NCBI RefSeq assembly: GCF_001623565.1
Contig: NZ_CP015196.1
Location: 434,001-498,000, forward strand
DNA length: 64,000 bases
Direction: 5' to 3'
From: Streptococcus marmotae
Lineage (GTDB): Bacteria > Bacillota > Bacilli > Lactobacillales > Streptococcaceae
Made by a program: the position numbers and the translations under genes. Under the pieces are notes generated by a model, which worked only from the letters and a program-made list of their open reading frames with translations, was not told the origin of the DNA and made no database searches. Shown piece by piece: positions 1 through 8,405 of this stretch. The stretch's first letter is position 1, and each line of letters starts with the position of its first letter.

Positions 1-1
1 T

Positions 2-370
2 GAAAAGCTCATGATGAATCAGCAGGGTTATCAGCCAGATACCGTTTTAGAAGCTGGGCAAAAGGCTGAACTACGAGGCAATTCCAATATCTCAACAGGT
101 GGTGACTCGATTGATGTGACAGAGCAAATGGACGAGAGCTACAAACAGCTAGCAGCTGATATGGCTACAGCTATCGGCGCTTGGGTATGCGGTGTTGACT
201 TGATTATTCCAGACTCAACCCTCGCCTCTACTAAAGACGAGCCCAACTGTACCTGTATTGAACTCAATTTCAATCCGTCCATGTATATGCACACCTACTG
301 CTACGACGGACCGGGGCAAGAACTAACACCCAAGATTATCGCAAAATTATTTCCTGAGATAATTTCATAA
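2..370 (+). CDS. gshF: Bifunctional glutamate-cysteine ligase/glutathione synthetase, C-terminal end (partial)
   Basis: The reading frame is open at the window edge and ends at TAA 368-370, so only about the last 122 residues of a roughly 750-residue protein are here. They form the end of the ATP-grasp glutathione synthetase half: the stretch with GVDLIIPD and the metal/ATP-binding IELNFNPSMYMH segment, and the C-terminal AKLFPEI. GshF (GshAB) makes glutathione from glutamate, cysteine and glycine in the cytoplasm and is the usual form in streptococci. An intrinsic terminator follows at once. The upstream start and the ligase domain are outside the window. Confidence 0.88.
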   Translation, partial: EKLMMNQQGYQPDTVLEAGQKAELRGNSNISTGGDSIDVTEQMDESYKQLAADMATAIGAWVCGVDLIIPDSTLASTKDEPNCTCIELNFNPSMYMHTYCYDGPGQELTPKIIAKLFPEIIS

Positions 371-396
371 GACTGAAGTAGTTTTCAGTCTTTTTT
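370..396 (+). terminator. Intrinsic terminator after gshF
   Basis: A 7-bp stem GACTGAA/TTCAGTC with a short loop is followed by six T residues, directly downstream of the gshF stop codon. Confidence 0.85.
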
Positions 397-418
397 ATAT
401 TCTCCTAAACCCCACCGA

Positions 419-447
419 CTGGCATTTTATCGCTCTTATGCTATAAT
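419..447 (+). promoter_or_regulatory. hslO promoter, close to the start codon
   Basis: The -10 box TATAAT (442-447) lies only 7 bases before the hslO ATG at 455. A weak -35, CTGGCA (419-424), is 17 bases upstream of it. No Shine-Dalgarno sequence lies between the -10 and the ATG, so transcription is predicted to start at or just before the start codon. Confidence 0.6.
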
Positions 448-454
448 AATTCTT

Positions 455-1321
455 ATGGACAAAATGATTAAAACAATTTCAGAAAATGGGCACTTTCGTG
501 CCTTTGTATTAGATAGCACAGAAACGGTTCAAACTGCTCAAGAAAAACATGATACCATGGCTTCGTCAACTGTCGCCTTGGGGCGTACCTTGATTGCCAA
601 TCAGATGCTGGCCGCAAATGAAAAGGGCAATACTAAAATGACCCTTAAAATCCTTGGAAACAGCTCTCTTGGCGCCATTATCAGCGTGGCAGATACAAAT
701 GGTCATGTCAAGGGATATATTCAAAACCCAGACATTGACTTGAAAAAAACAGCGACGGGCGAAGTCATCGTAGGGCCGCTTGTGGGCCAAGGACAATTTT
801 TAGTGATTACCGACTATGGTATGGGACATCCCTACCACTCGATGACACCGCTAATTTCAGGAGAAATTGGTGAAGATTTTGCCTATTTTTTGACTGAAAG
901 TCAACAAACACCGTCAGCAGTTGGGCTCAATGTCTTACTTGATGAAGAAGACAAGGTCAAGGTGGCAGGTGGTTTTCTAGTTCAAGTCTTACCAGATGCC
1001 ACAGAAGTAGAAATTGCACAATTTGAACAACGGATTCAGCATATGCCTGCTATTTCTAGCCTGCTTGAGTCTGACAATCATATCGAGGCTCTGCTGGAAG
1101 CTATTTACGGTGAGCAACCTTTTAAACGCTTATCCGAAGACACACTCAGCTTTAGCTGTGATTGCTCAAAAGAACGCTTCTTACAGGCTCTTGCTAGCCT
1201 CCCAAAAACAGATTTAATAGAAATGAAAGAAGAAGACAAGGGAGCAGCCATTACCTGTCAATTCTGCCAGACCCATTACCAATTTGACGAACATGACTTG
1301 GAGGAACTCATCAATGACTAA
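455..1321 (+). CDS. hslO: Redox-regulated holdase chaperone Hsp33
   Basis: The 288-residue protein matches the usual Hsp33 length and opens with the family's [18 protein letters not shown] N-terminus. The C-terminal zinc centre is present as C235-x-C237 and C268-x-x-C271, the cysteines that release zinc and form disulfides under oxidative stress, switching on chaperone activity in the cytoplasm. The last bases overlap dusB by 8 nt, so the two are co-transcribed. The ATG at 455 has no ribosome binding site and sits 7 nt after a TATAAT box, which suggests a leaderless message. An in-frame ATG at 464 also lacks a good site, and family alignment favours 455. Confidence 0.93.
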   Translation: MDKMIKTISENGHFRAFVLDSTETVQTAQEKHDTMASSTVALGRTLIANQMLAANEKGNTKMTLKILGNSSLGAIISVADTNGHVKGYIQNPDIDLKKTATGEVIVGPLVGQGQFLVITDYGMGHPYHSMTPLISGEIGEDFAYFLTESQQTPSAVGLNVLLDEEDKVKVAGGFLVQVLPDATEVEIAQFEQRIQHMPAISSLLESDNHIEALLEAIYGEQPFKRLSEDTLSFSCDCSKERFLQALASLPKTDLIEMKEEDKGAAITCQFCQTHYQFDEHDLEELIND

Positions 1322-2306
1322 TCTCAACACCCCTTTTATGATTGGAAATGTCGAAATCCCCAATCGTACAGTCCTAGCTCCCATGGCTGGTGTTACTAAT
1401 TCCGCCTTTCGTACCATTGCAAAAGAAATGGGGGCAGGACTGGTTGTCATGGAAATGATTTCTGAAAAAGGACTGCTTTATAATAACGAAAAGACCCTGC
1501 ATATGTTGCACATCGAAGAAAACGAAGCTCCAATGTCTATCCAACTCTTCGGTGGAGATGCTGACGGATTATCACGCGCTGCGGAATTTATCCAAAAAAA
1601 TACCAAGGCCAACATTGTCGACATCAATATGGGCTGCCCCGTGAACAAGGTCATCAAAAATGAAGCAGGTGCCAAATGGCTCAAAGACCCTGATAAAATT
1701 TACCATATTATCAAGCAAGTAACCTCTGTCCTTGACATTCCCTTAACCGTCAAAATGCGGACTGGTTGGGCTGATTCTGGCCTAGCTATTGAAAATGCCC
1801 TCGCTGCAGAAAGTGCTGGAGTGGCTGCTCTTGCCATGCACGGTCGCACTCGGGAACAAATGTATACTGGAACCGTTGACCTTGAAACCCTCAGCAATGT
1901 CGCAAAGGCCCTCACCAAAATCCCATTCATCGCAAATGGAGATATTCGAACTGTCCAAGATGCTCGCCAACGGATTGAAGAAGTTGGTGCAGATGCTGTT
2001 ATGGTCGGACGAACGGCTATGGGAAATCCTTACATCTTTGAACAAATCAATCATTATCTCGAGACAGGGGAAATCTTGCCCGATTTGAGTTTTGAAGATA
2101 AGCTCAAGATTGCCTTTGAACACCTTACTCGCTTGGTCAACCTCAAGGGAGAGAACATTGCCGTCCGTGAATTCCGTGGGTTAGCTCCTCATTATCTACG
2201 CGGAACAGCTGGTGCCGCTAAAATCCGTGGTACCGTTGCCCGTGCCGAAACTGTTGCAGAAGTTGAAGCACTCTTTAACCAAGCACGTGAAGCCTATAAA
2301 AAATAA
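1314..2306 (+). CDS. dusB: tRNA-dihydrouridine synthase (DusB/Nifr3 type)
   Basis: This is an FMN-dependent enzyme that reduces uridine to dihydrouridine in the tRNA D-loop. The 330-residue TIM-barrel protein shows the N-terminal [13 protein letters not shown] segment (residues 21-33, flavin binding), the catalytic cysteine C108 in NMGCPV, and the later HGRTREQ and VGRTAMGNP flavin-phosphate motifs. The ATG at 1314 overlaps the end of hslO, indicating translational coupling; a longer in-frame start at 1284 would lie deep in hslO and add residues foreign to the family. Pairing with hslO is common in streptococci. Confidence 0.92.
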   Translation: MTNLNTPFMIGNVEIPNRTVLAPMAGVTNSAFRTIAKEMGAGLVVMEMISEKGLLYNNEKTLHMLHIEENEAPMSIQLFGGDADGLSRAAEFIQKNTKANIVDINMGCPVNKVIKNEAGAKWLKDPDKIYHIIKQVTSVLDIPLTVKMRTGWADSGLAIENALAAESAGVAALAMHGRTREQMYTGTVDLETLSNVAKALTKIPFIANGDIRTVQDARQRIEEVGADAVMVGRTAMGNPYIFEQINHYLETGEILPDLSFEDKLKIAFEHLTRLVNLKGENIAVREFRGLAPHYLRGTAGAAKIRGTVARAETVAEVEALFNQAREAYKK

Positions 2307-2367
2307 AATAACAGACAGAAGGTTTGATTCACAGAAATCAACTTCTCCTTATTCCTAGATTTTGGAC

Positions 2368-2393
2368 AGCTGGACTTGTATCCAGCTTTTTAT
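2368..2393 (+). terminator. Intrinsic terminator after dusB
   Basis: The stem AGCTGGA/TCCAGCT with a 6-base loop is followed by TTTTT. It lies between the convergent dusB and clpC genes. Confidence 0.75.
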
Positions 2394-2507
2394 ATGCACT
2401 CTGTAGAATCTGTGGTTGATATTCCTAAAAATTACACAAATGACTAAAAGCTTGAAGTCGCTAACATAAAAGCAGCTGAATCCTTTGACCCAACTGCTTA
2501 TGTTGCC

Positions 2508-4958
2508 TTATCGGCTACTATCGAATTTCAATTCGCCAGCTTTTACACCAATTTTTAGTGTACTGCCGCTCTGTAATTCCCCACGTAGCAACATTTCTGC
2601 TAGTGGATCTTCGACTTTCTTTTGGATGACACGACGGAGTGGTCGCGCGCCCATTTCTCTATCATAACCTTCTTTTGCTAGTAATTTTAGCGCAGAAGGT
2701 TGAATCTTAAACTGAATACCTTTTTCATCCATCACCGCTTGAAGGGGCTGAATCATCACTTTCACCACTTCTTGCATATCGTGATCACTCAGACTATGGA
2801 AGACAATCTTCTCATCAATTCGGTTGATAAATTCTGGTCGGTACGCTTTTTTCAACTCTTCAAAAATACGTTTTTCAACGTGCTCTTGACTCTGAGACAA
2901 ATCAAGTGCCCCAAAACCAACTGTCTTATCATCACGCAAAGCTGTTGCCCCAAGGTTAGATGTCATAATGATGAGGGTATTCGAAAAATCAACCTTTCGT
3001 CCCTTACTATCTGTCAAGACACCATCATCTAATACCTGCAGCAAAAGATTAAAGGTGTCTGGATGTGCTTTTTCAACCTCATCAAATAACAGAACGGCAT
3101 AAGGTTTGTTGCGGACTTTTTCGGTTAGCTCACCACCTTCTTCGTAGCCAACGTAACCAGGAGGAGCACCATTTAAGCGACTAGCCGCAAATTTTTCCAT
3201 ATACTCACTCATATCAAAACGAATGAGAGCCGATTCGTCGTCGAATAATACTTCAGCCAAAGCCTTTGCCAACTCTGTTTTTCCGACCCCCGTAGGTCCT
3301 AAGAACATAAAGGAACCAATAGGGCGCTTGCCTGTCCGAATACCAGATTGATTGCGTCGAATCGCCCGACTAACTGCAGAAATAGCAGCATCTTGGCCAA
3401 TCACACGCTTGTGCAATTCAGCTTCTAAATTCAAATATTTTTTCACATCTGTCTGACTCAACTTTGCAACTGGAATACCAGATAAGCGACTAAGGGTTAA
3501 CAAGACATCTTCTTCTGTCACTTGGGCATCTCCCAGTATTTCTCGGTTTTCTTCCTCCAATTCCTTAACTAACAGTTGACTGACTGTCTTGTGTTTTCCA
3601 TCCATCAATGCCTGATCAGCCGCAGACAATTCAGACTGTTTGCCGCTAACTTTTTGCTGATTTTGCACCGTTGCACTCGCTTCATCAAGCAAATCAATCG
3701 CTGAGTCTGGCAAATTTTTGCTAGTCAAGTACCGTTTAGCAAACAGCACAGCCGTACGAACAGCTTCCTCTGTAATCTGAATGTTATGGTGGCGTTCATA
3801 AGCCTGTTTTAAGCCTTGTAAAATAGCAATGCTATCTGCCACACTTGGTTCATCTACTGTCACCTTCGCAAATCGACGAGACAGGGCTGCATCTTTTTCA
3901 ATATGCTTTTGGTATTCATCTTGGGTCGTTGCACCAACTGTTCGCAAGGTTCCCCGTGCAAGAGCTGGTTTTAGAATATTGGCTGCATCTAAGGTCGAAT
4001 CAATTCCGCTACCTGACCCCATAATCGTATGTAGCTCATCAATAAAGAGGATAACATTCCCATCTTCTTCAATATCGTTGATGATATTGTTCATCCGTTC
4101 CTCAAAATCACCACGAAAACGTGTTCCTGCAATCACATTCATCAAGTCCAATTCCAAGACCCGCATTTTGCTTAGACTAGCTGGCACTGCTCCATCTGCC
4201 ACTCGCTGCGCCAACCCCGATGCCAAAGCTGTTTTCCCAACCCCTGCTTCTCCTACTAAGACAGGATTATTCTTGGTCTTACGAGACAGGACTTGAATCA
4301 TTCGAGAAATTTCTGATTCCCGACCAATGACTGGCTCAATCTGTCCTGCACGAGCTAAGGAAGTCAAATCTCGTGTATAGTCTTCTAAACCACCCGTCTG
4401 CGGTGCTGGCGGCATGCCCATCATATTGGCCATAGTTGGACGATTCGCACGACCACCTTTCATCATACTACGAATGGCTTTTAAATCTTCCTTTGAAAAT
4501 CCAGCCTTTGCCTCCAAATTTTTCCGCAAATCGATAAAGCGAATCTTGTCATCCGAATCCTCAAAATGAAAACCAGCCCTATCCAAAATCTGTGAGGCAA
4601 CTGAGCGTTTATCAAGCAAAATCGCCATGAAGATATGCTCGGTTCCTACCTGCTTAGCCTTTACAACTTCCGCAATCTTATGGGCAAACTGAACCACCTC
4701 ACCTAAGCGTTTTGATGTTCGCAACAAGGTAAACTCTTCTAGTTCTTCACGATAGCTACGCTCTGTTACCAAGCGAGTCGCTTGCTCATAGTCTGCAACA
4801 TCCGCAGGGTATTCTGCCAAAACAGCTCCTGCAATCGTATCTGGATTAATGACAAAAGCCAATAATAGATGCCAAGTTTCTAAGTAGTCACACATGTAGC
4901 GTTGTCCAATGAACTGTGCATCCTCATAGGCACGTTGTAATCCTTTTGAAAATTCCAT
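2508..4958 (-). CDS. clpC: ATP-dependent Clp protease ATP-binding subunit ClpC
   Basis: This AAA+ unfoldase feeds substrates to ClpP for degradation in the cytoplasm. The 816-residue protein has an N-terminal Clp_N double repeat (FSKGLQRAYEDAQ onward), a first AAA domain with Walker A GEAGVGKT and Walker B FIDELHT, a middle domain, and a second AAA domain with Walker A GPTGVGKTELAKAL and the RLNGAPPGYVGYEEGG pore segment. The ATG at 4958 was chosen because the residues from there match family N-termini. Longer in-frame starts would overlap ctsR by up to 68 nt. It lies 1 nt after ctsR in one heat-shock operon. Confidence 0.95.
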   Translation of the reverse strand: MEFSKGLQRAYEDAQFIGQRYMCDYLETWHLLLAFVINPDTIAGAVLAEYPADVADYEQATRLVTERSYREELEEFTLLRTSKRLGEVVQFAHKIAEVVKAKQVGTEHIFMAILLDKRSVASQILDRAGFHFEDSDDKIRFIDLRKNLEAKAGFSKEDLKAIRSMMKGGRANRPTMANMMGMPPAPQTGGLEDYTRDLTSLARAGQIEPVIGRESEISRMIQVLSRKTKNNPVLVGEAGVGKTALASGLAQRVADGAVPASLSKMRVLELDLMNVIAGTRFRGDFEERMNNIINDIEEDGNVILFIDELHTIMGSGSGIDSTLDAANILKPALARGTLRTVGATTQDEYQKHIEKDAALSRRFAKVTVDEPSVADSIAILQGLKQAYERHHNIQITEEAVRTAVLFAKRYLTSKNLPDSAIDLLDEASATVQNQQKVSGKQSELSAADQALMDGKHKTVSQLLVKELEEENREILGDAQVTEEDVLLTLSRLSGIPVAKLSQTDVKKYLNLEAELHKRVIGQDAAISAVSRAIRRNQSGIRTGKRPIGSFMFLGPTGVGKTELAKALAEVLFDDESALIRFDMSEYMEKFAASRLNGAPPGYVGYEEGGELTEKVRNKPYAVLLFDEVEKAHPDTFNLLLQVLDDGVLTDSKGRKVDFSNTLIIMTSNLGATALRDDKTVGFGALDLSQSQEHVEKRIFEELKKAYRPEFINRIDEKIVFHSLSDHDMQEVVKVMIQPLQAVMDEKGIQFKIQPSALKLLAKEGYDREMGARPLRRVIQKKVEDPLAEMLLRGELQSGSTLKIGVKAGELKFDSSR

Positions 4959-4959
4959 C

Positions 4960-5418
4960 CTAATCCTCTTTCCTATCCAATCGTTGTAGCAGTTGTCGTA
5001 GCATCCTTGCACGAATAGGAGCCGCATCTATTCCTAATACTTCATCACTACCAATTGACAACAAGAGATTGCCTTCTCGCTCCGTCATCAACTGCTCTTC
5101 AAATAACAGCTGTAAAATATCCGCAAAAACAGTCCCAGATACTTCTTTCCCCATATTATGTAGCAAATCGTGAACTAACTCATGCTTGTCTGAGAAAGTA
5201 ACACGACCAATCCGGATGTAACCACCGCCACCACGCTTACTTTCGACAATATAGCCACGACTAGCCGTAAAGCGTGTCTTAATCACATAATTAATCTGAC
5301 TTGGTACGACTTCAAACCGACTGGCCAATTCACTCCTACGCAACTCCGCCACACTTACTTGTTCCAAAATCGCCTTGATATGCTCTTCAATATAATCAGA
5401 TGTATTTTTCATCGCCAT
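4960..5418 (-). CDS. ctsR: Class III stress gene repressor CtsR
   Basis: CtsR is a dimeric winged-helix repressor of clp and other heat-shock genes. The 152-residue protein carries the typical NTSDYIEEHIKAIL N-terminus and the glycine-rich wing region VESKRGGGGYIRIGR that contacts DNA and senses heat. The ATG at 5418 is preceded by AGAGGTGG at good spacing. A GTG three codons earlier lies inside that site. It heads the ctsR-clpC operon and should repress itself through the operator at 5435-5451. The phage satellite begins within this promoter region, so the gene's normal upstream sequence is displaced to about 19.29 kb. Confidence 0.94.
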   Translation of the reverse strand: MAMKNTSDYIEEHIKAILEQVSVAELRRSELASRFEVVPSQINYVIKTRFTASRGYIVESKRGGGGYIRIGRVTFSDKHELVHDLLHNMGKEVSGTVFADILQLLFEEQLMTEREGNLLLSIGSDEVLGIDAAPIRARMLRQLLQRLDRKED

Positions 5419-5434
5419 AGAATCCACCTCTTTC

Positions 5435-5451
5435 TCTGACTATCTTTGACT
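5435..5451 (-). promoter_or_regulatory. CtsR operator (two heptads)
   Basis: Read on the minus strand it is AGTCAAAGATAGTCAGA: two AGTCAAA-like heptads separated by 3 bases, matching the known CtsR box. It lies 16 nt upstream of the ctsR ATG. Positions 5441-5451 also belong to the 13-bp attachment core of the satellite, so the element supplies or conserves one operator half. Confidence 0.85.
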
Positions 5452-5453
5452 AT
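5441..5453. other. attL core of the integrated satellite
   Basis: TATCTTTGACTAT occurs here and again at 19274-19286 in the same orientation, bounding the foreign segment. The bases on either side of the two copies differ, so identity is exactly 13 bp. Confidence 0.8.
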
Positions 5454-5502
5454 CGTACCATTTTTACAAAATAAAATAAAGCAAAAGACTTAAAAAGGCT
5501 TT

Positions 5503-5518
5503 AAATCAACGTTTTAAG
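5503..5518 (+). repeat. Left copy of a 16-bp end repeat of the satellite
   Basis: AAATCAACGTTTTAAG matches AAATCAAGGTTTTAAG at 19247-19262 in 15 of 16 positions. Each lies tens of bases inside its attachment core, so it may be an accessory site for integrase or excisionase. Confidence 0.5.
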
Positions 5519-5559
5519 AAAATAGTTTGCAAAGTATTCTAAAGTAGATTGTAATTATT

Positions 5560-5582
5560 GGGGTAGTAAAAAAGGTAGTAAA
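5560..5582 (+). repeat. Putative integrase arm-type sites, left end
   Basis: GGGGTAGTAAAAAA (5560-5573) is identical to 19208-19221 at the right end, and a second GGTAGTAAA follows at 5574-5582. Tandem short repeats near both ends, separate from the crossover core, are the usual layout of arm-binding sites for Tn916/lambda-type integrases. Confidence 0.55.
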
Positions 5583-5589
5583 TTTTCAC

Positions 5590-5612
5590 ACAAAAAAGGG
5601 CTTAAAAAGCCC
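5590..5612 (-). terminator. Intrinsic terminator after hicB
   Basis: On the minus strand a GGGCTT/AAGCCC hairpin is followed by six T residues, 85 nt past the hicB stop. Confidence 0.7.
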
Positions 5613-5642
5613 AATATCTAACGAGTTCAGCAGGCAAGACTA

Positions 5643-5669
5643 GCGTAGTTAATCGACTGCGCTTTTTTT
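5643..5669 (+). terminator. Terminator-like hairpin facing the plus strand
   Basis: The GCGTAGT/ACTGCGC stem is followed by seven T residues on the plus strand. No plus-strand gene precedes it within the element's end. It could stop readthrough across attL. Confidence 0.5.
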
Positions 5670-5696
5670 GATTGCTGATAGGTCTATTATATCAGA

Positions 5697-6074
5697 TTAT
5701 ACTTGCAAACGTGTTTCTAATGCTTTTGTTAGTACCTCAGAATAGTTCAACCCCTCACGGTCAGCGAGTCTAGTCAACCATTCGGGCACCGTGACATTCT
5801 TTCGAATCGCTTTATTATTCTTAATGAAAGGTGTTGGATCAGCTTGTATCATTGTGACAAAGCCATCGGGGGCGCTCAAGTCTTCTATATTGCTCACTTT
5901 TGGCAATTCCAACCCCTCATCAATATAAAGAGCGATAGAACTTTCTAAAAACTCGCGGGCGTTATACATAGCTTCTTCTAGGTTGTCACCCCTAGTACCT
6001 CCGCCAAATTCTGGAAACTCCACCCAGTAGCCTGTATCTTCTTTATGAAAAATAGCTGGATAAGATTTCAACAT
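5697..6074 (-). CDS. hicB: HicB antitoxin
   Basis: The 125-residue protein has an N-terminal HicB partial-RNase-H fold (YPAIFHKEDTGYWVEFPEF, then GDNLEEAMYNAREFLE) and a C-terminal ribbon-helix-helix-like segment (VPEWLTRLADREGLNYSEVLTKAL) for DNA binding and autoregulation. It neutralises the upstream hicA product. The ATG at 6074 follows GGAGG at good spacing; a TTG five codons earlier lies in the site itself. The pair sits at the extreme left end of the satellite, where it can act as a maintenance or defence module. Confidence 0.88.
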   Translation of the reverse strand: MLKSYPAIFHKEDTGYWVEFPEFGGGTRGDNLEEAMYNAREFLESSIALYIDEGLELPKVSNIEDLSAPDGFVTMIQADPTPFIKNNKAIRKNVTVPEWLTRLADREGLNYSEVLTKALETRLQV

Positions 6075-6108
6075 TTTTTTTACCTCCAAAAATGAAAGAG
6101 AAGGGGCG

Positions 6109-6300
6109 CTATAATAGCCCCAAATCTTTCAGGATTTTCTTCTCTAGTCCTTTCCCTAAGTCCTTATTTCCATGGACTGGAATTGTAACTATTTTCGAAC
6201 ATCCTTCTTTTTTGAAATGGTGATGACTTCCATTAGTTCGGATTTCTTTCCACCCGTTGGCCTCTGCAAGTTTTACCATTTCTTTGCCTGTAAGTGGCAT
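6109..6300 (-). CDS. hicA: HicA toxin (mRNA interferase)
   Basis: The 63-residue double-stranded-RNA-binding-like protein has the family signature: LAEANGWKEIRTNGSHHHF, with the catalytic histidine in GSHHH (residues 24-28), then a VTIPVHGNKDLGKG core. HicA cleaves mRNA and tmRNA and arrests growth. It precedes hicB in one operon with its own promoter at 6326-6354. The length is typical and no key residue is missing. Confidence 0.9.
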   Translation of the reverse strand: MPLTGKEMVKLAEANGWKEIRTNGSHHHFKKEGCSKIVTIPVHGNKDLGKGLEKKILKDLGLL

Positions 6301-6325
6301 AGCGCTCTACCTCCTTACATTATTT

Positions 6326-6354
6326 ATTATATGCGTATTATGCGTATTTGTCAA
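6326..6354 (-). promoter_or_regulatory. hicAB promoter with a repeat operator in the spacer
   Basis: On the minus strand TTGACA (6349-6354), a 17-bp spacer and TATAAT (6326-6331) make a consensus promoter. The spacer consists largely of a direct repeat of ATGCGTATT (6331-6339, 6340-6348, read on plus), well placed for HicB repression. Confidence 0.8.
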
Positions 6355-6484
6355 GTAGAAAACAAGATTTTTTTCTAAAAAGTTAATCAGTAAAAAGCCC
6401 CTAAAATCGCTTCTACGGGCTTTTAATCTCTATACGGTTAATTTATCGAACAAGCCAAAACAATAGCTAAAACCTAGCAAAATT

Positions 6485-6898
6485 TCAATCTAGTAACGTC
6501 TCAAGCACTCCATTTCTGTATTGCTTGGCAAAGGCAAGTAAAGCAAGGTTCTTTAAATTGTGATACTGCCTTTCTTTGATAGGCTCAAAAGGCCTGTACT
6601 TGCTTTTTATACTCTGGCGTACCTGTTCAATCGGCTTTCCTTCCAGATAGTTCAAAATGAGTACTTGGCGTTGTCTGATGTCGCTAATAGCGTTGATAGC
6701 TGACTTAATGGCGTTCAGCTCTTGCCGTGCTGTCTCTTGGTTCATCTCCAATCGCTCCACGGGTTGAAAGTCGTTGCCGTCTGCCTGTAAAATATAATCA
6801 TCAGAATAGACCACGCTTCCATCCCTTGCGATTCTCTGCCACCGCCCGAACTCTTTTAGTTTTCGGTTGGCGTATATTCTAATTTGTTTTTTATCCAT
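6485..6898 (-). CDS. ArpU-family phage transcriptional regulator
   Basis: The 137-residue protein resembles ArpU/RinA-type late regulators of Gram-positive phages. It has a charged N-terminus and a C-terminal sigma-factor-like helix-turn-helix region (IRQRQVLILNYLEGKP, then KERQYHNLKNLALLAFAKQY). In satellites such proteins sit at the end of the packaging module and are thought to drive late transcription. The start overlaps the preceding gene by 8 nt. Assignment is by pattern and context. Confidence 0.65.
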   Translation of the reverse strand: MDKKQIRIYANRKLKEFGRWQRIARDGSVVYSDDYILQADGNDFQPVERLEMNQETARQELNAIKSAINAISDIRQRQVLILNYLEGKPIEQVRQSIKSKYRPFEPIKERQYHNLKNLALLAFAKQYRNGVLETLLD

Positions 6899-7202
6899 GC
6901 CTTCTCACGTCATCAAAGCTAGAACAGTCTATATAATTCTTTTTCGCTCTAGCAACGGCCTTTCTATGTTTTGCTAGTAAGTCCTTTTCTATCACTGCAT
7001 ACTTATCTAAAATAGCTAGCCAATTTTCAATATCAATCGCCCTTAATTTTCCACCTTCTAAAATGATATGATGATACAACTGTTTTTCAGGTTCCGACAA
7101 CTCATCAAGCAACCGCTTGACTGTTTTATCTTCCAGGCTGGTAGCTTGTAACTGCTCAGCTAGTAAAACCCTTAAATGTCCTAAATGCCTAACCTGTTTC
7201 AT
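6891..7202 (-). CDS. Hypothetical satellite protein
   Basis: The 103-residue, charged, largely helical protein has no motif I recognise. The ATG at 7202 follows GAGGGA at 8 nt; a longer frame from 7262 has no site. It lies between the terminase-like and ArpU-like genes, so a role in packaging control is possible but not shown. Confidence 0.6.
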   Translation of the reverse strand: MKQVRHLGHLRVLLAEQLQATSLEDKTVKRLLDELSEPEKQLYHHIILEGGKLRAIDIENWLAILDKYAVIEKDLLAKHRKAVARAKKNYIDCSSFDDVRRHG

Positions 7203-7216
7203 CTTTTTTTCCCTCG

Positions 7217-7280
7217 TTTGTGATATAATATTAATGAACTTATTATTCACAAGGGTCAGCAATTGCTGGCTTTTTTGCGT
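7217..7280 (+). ncRNA. Candidate short RNA, antisense-oriented, with its own terminator
   Basis: An extended -10 (TGATATAAT, 7221-7229) is followed about 30 nt later by the hairpin GTCAGCAATTGCTGGC and TTTTTT (7256-7277). The transcript would be about 45 nt and oppose the minus-strand genes. It could encode a 16-residue peptide from ATG 7233. The 13-mer TTTGTGATATAAT recurs at 12831-12843. No clear -35 is present. Confidence 0.35.
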
Positions 7281-7336
7281 CTAAAAATAACCCTGCCATG
7301 GCAAGGTCACCTCAATAATAAAAGCCGTTTAGTCAT

Positions 7337-7726
7337 TTAAGTTCTTTCTGATGTCGCTTCATCTTCAAACCTCGCTTCTAGCTCCTCAATCACTTCCAGA
7401 ATATTCTCATTCTCATGTGCCTTGTAGCCAAATTCTAAAATAGTCCGCGCTGACTGCTGGCGGGCGTAGGGGCTAACAGATTCATCCAGCATAATCTCCC
7501 GCAAAACCTCAACTGCTTCAGTGCTTGCGGACTGTAAAAGCGCCGTAGCCTGTTGCATAACATTGTTTCTAGCTTCACGGTAAGCCCTGCGAAAAGTAAG
7601 AGACTTTAGATAACCATGCCCCGTTGTCCGTCCGATTCCAGCTTTTTTTGCCGCTTCCTCAACGCTTTTAGATTCCAACAAAGCTAGCATGAATCTATGT
7701 TGTCTTGGCGTTAGTTTATCCGTCAC
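7337..7726 (-). CDS. Small-terminase-like HTH protein
   Basis: The 129-residue protein begins with a phBC6A51-type helix-turn-helix (TPRQHRFMLALLESKSVEEAAKKAGIG) followed by helices and an acidic tail, as in small terminase subunits. PICIs often carry their own small terminase to redirect packaging of helper-phage particles to satellite DNA. No large subunit is present. It could instead be a general DNA-binding protein, but its place beside capsid-type genes supports packaging. Confidence 0.6.
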   Translation of the reverse strand: MTDKLTPRQHRFMLALLESKSVEEAAKKAGIGRTTGHGYLKSLTFRRAYREARNNVMQQATALLQSASTEAVEVLREIMLDESVSPYARQQSARTILEFGYKAHENENILEVIEELEARFEDEATSERT

Positions 7727-7744
7727 TCAATCGGTACTCCCAGC

Positions 7745-8365
7745 TTATTCCAAATTCAAAGCGGTATCAAAATGATTCACATAGCTATCTACCGCTTGGG
7801 CTATACCCTCATCAGCAATCACCAAAGTAAAGGCCAAATCGCTTGCGCTACCTAAACTATCAGCAATTTCGGCCGCTTGATAATAATCTGCATATTGCTT
7901 AAGCGTTTCTATCGTATTGGATAACCTGTCTTCCTTCAAGATATATTGGGGGAGTTCAATTTTGTTTTCAGTTGCTATTTCATGAATTTTTTTAACCGCT
8001 AACGGATTCTTTTTATACCGCTCTAAATAACCTTTAATTTCTCCCTCGTTAACCGCCATTGTACCCAACAAGGTTAATTCAGCTACATTATCGGCTGTAA
8101 CTGTTTCATATTCCGCTTTGATTTTCTCTTTTTCGGATTGCTCAAAAGCTGATAACTTATTTTTGATTGAATTATACTCCGCCGTGCTATATGCTTCAGC
8201 TTCTTTTCTAAAATTTGATAAACGTAAATCTGCTTCTGATTGATACATCGTCTGTTCTCGAACTTTTTTATATAAATCAGTTTTTAAACTCTGATACGCT
8301 TCGATTTGTTGCTGTTTATAAACGCCTAATTTTGCAATCTGCGCTTGGATTTGTTGTAGTGTCAT
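7745..8365 (-). CDS. Coiled-coil satellite protein
   Basis: The 206-residue protein is strongly helical, with coiled-coil segments through its first 115 residues (QIQAQIAKLGVYKQQQIEAY onward) and a more globular C-terminus. I do not recognise its family. The ATG at 8365 follows TGGAGG at 9 nt; a longer frame has no site. Its place between a minor-capsid-like gene and a small-terminase-like gene makes a scaffold or capsid-interference role plausible, as inference only. Confidence 0.6.
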   Translation of the reverse strand: MTLQQIQAQIAKLGVYKQQQIEAYQSLKTDLYKKVREQTMYQSEADLRLSNFRKEAEAYSTAEYNSIKNKLSAFEQSEKEKIKAEYETVTADNVAELTLLGTMAVNEGEIKGYLERYKKNPLAVKKIHEIATENKIELPQYILKEDRLSNTIETLKQYADYYQAAEIADSLGSASDLAFTLVIADEGIAQAVDSYVNHFDTALNLE

Positions 8366-8405
8366 TGTCTTGTACCTCCATTTTACAATTTTAAGCAAGA
8401 ATAAA

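Noticed and set aside
5418..5427. GTG at 5427 as the start of ctsR
   Set aside because: The codon lies inside the Shine-Dalgarno-like AGAGGTGG, and the ATG at 5418 is well spaced from it and fits family N-termini.
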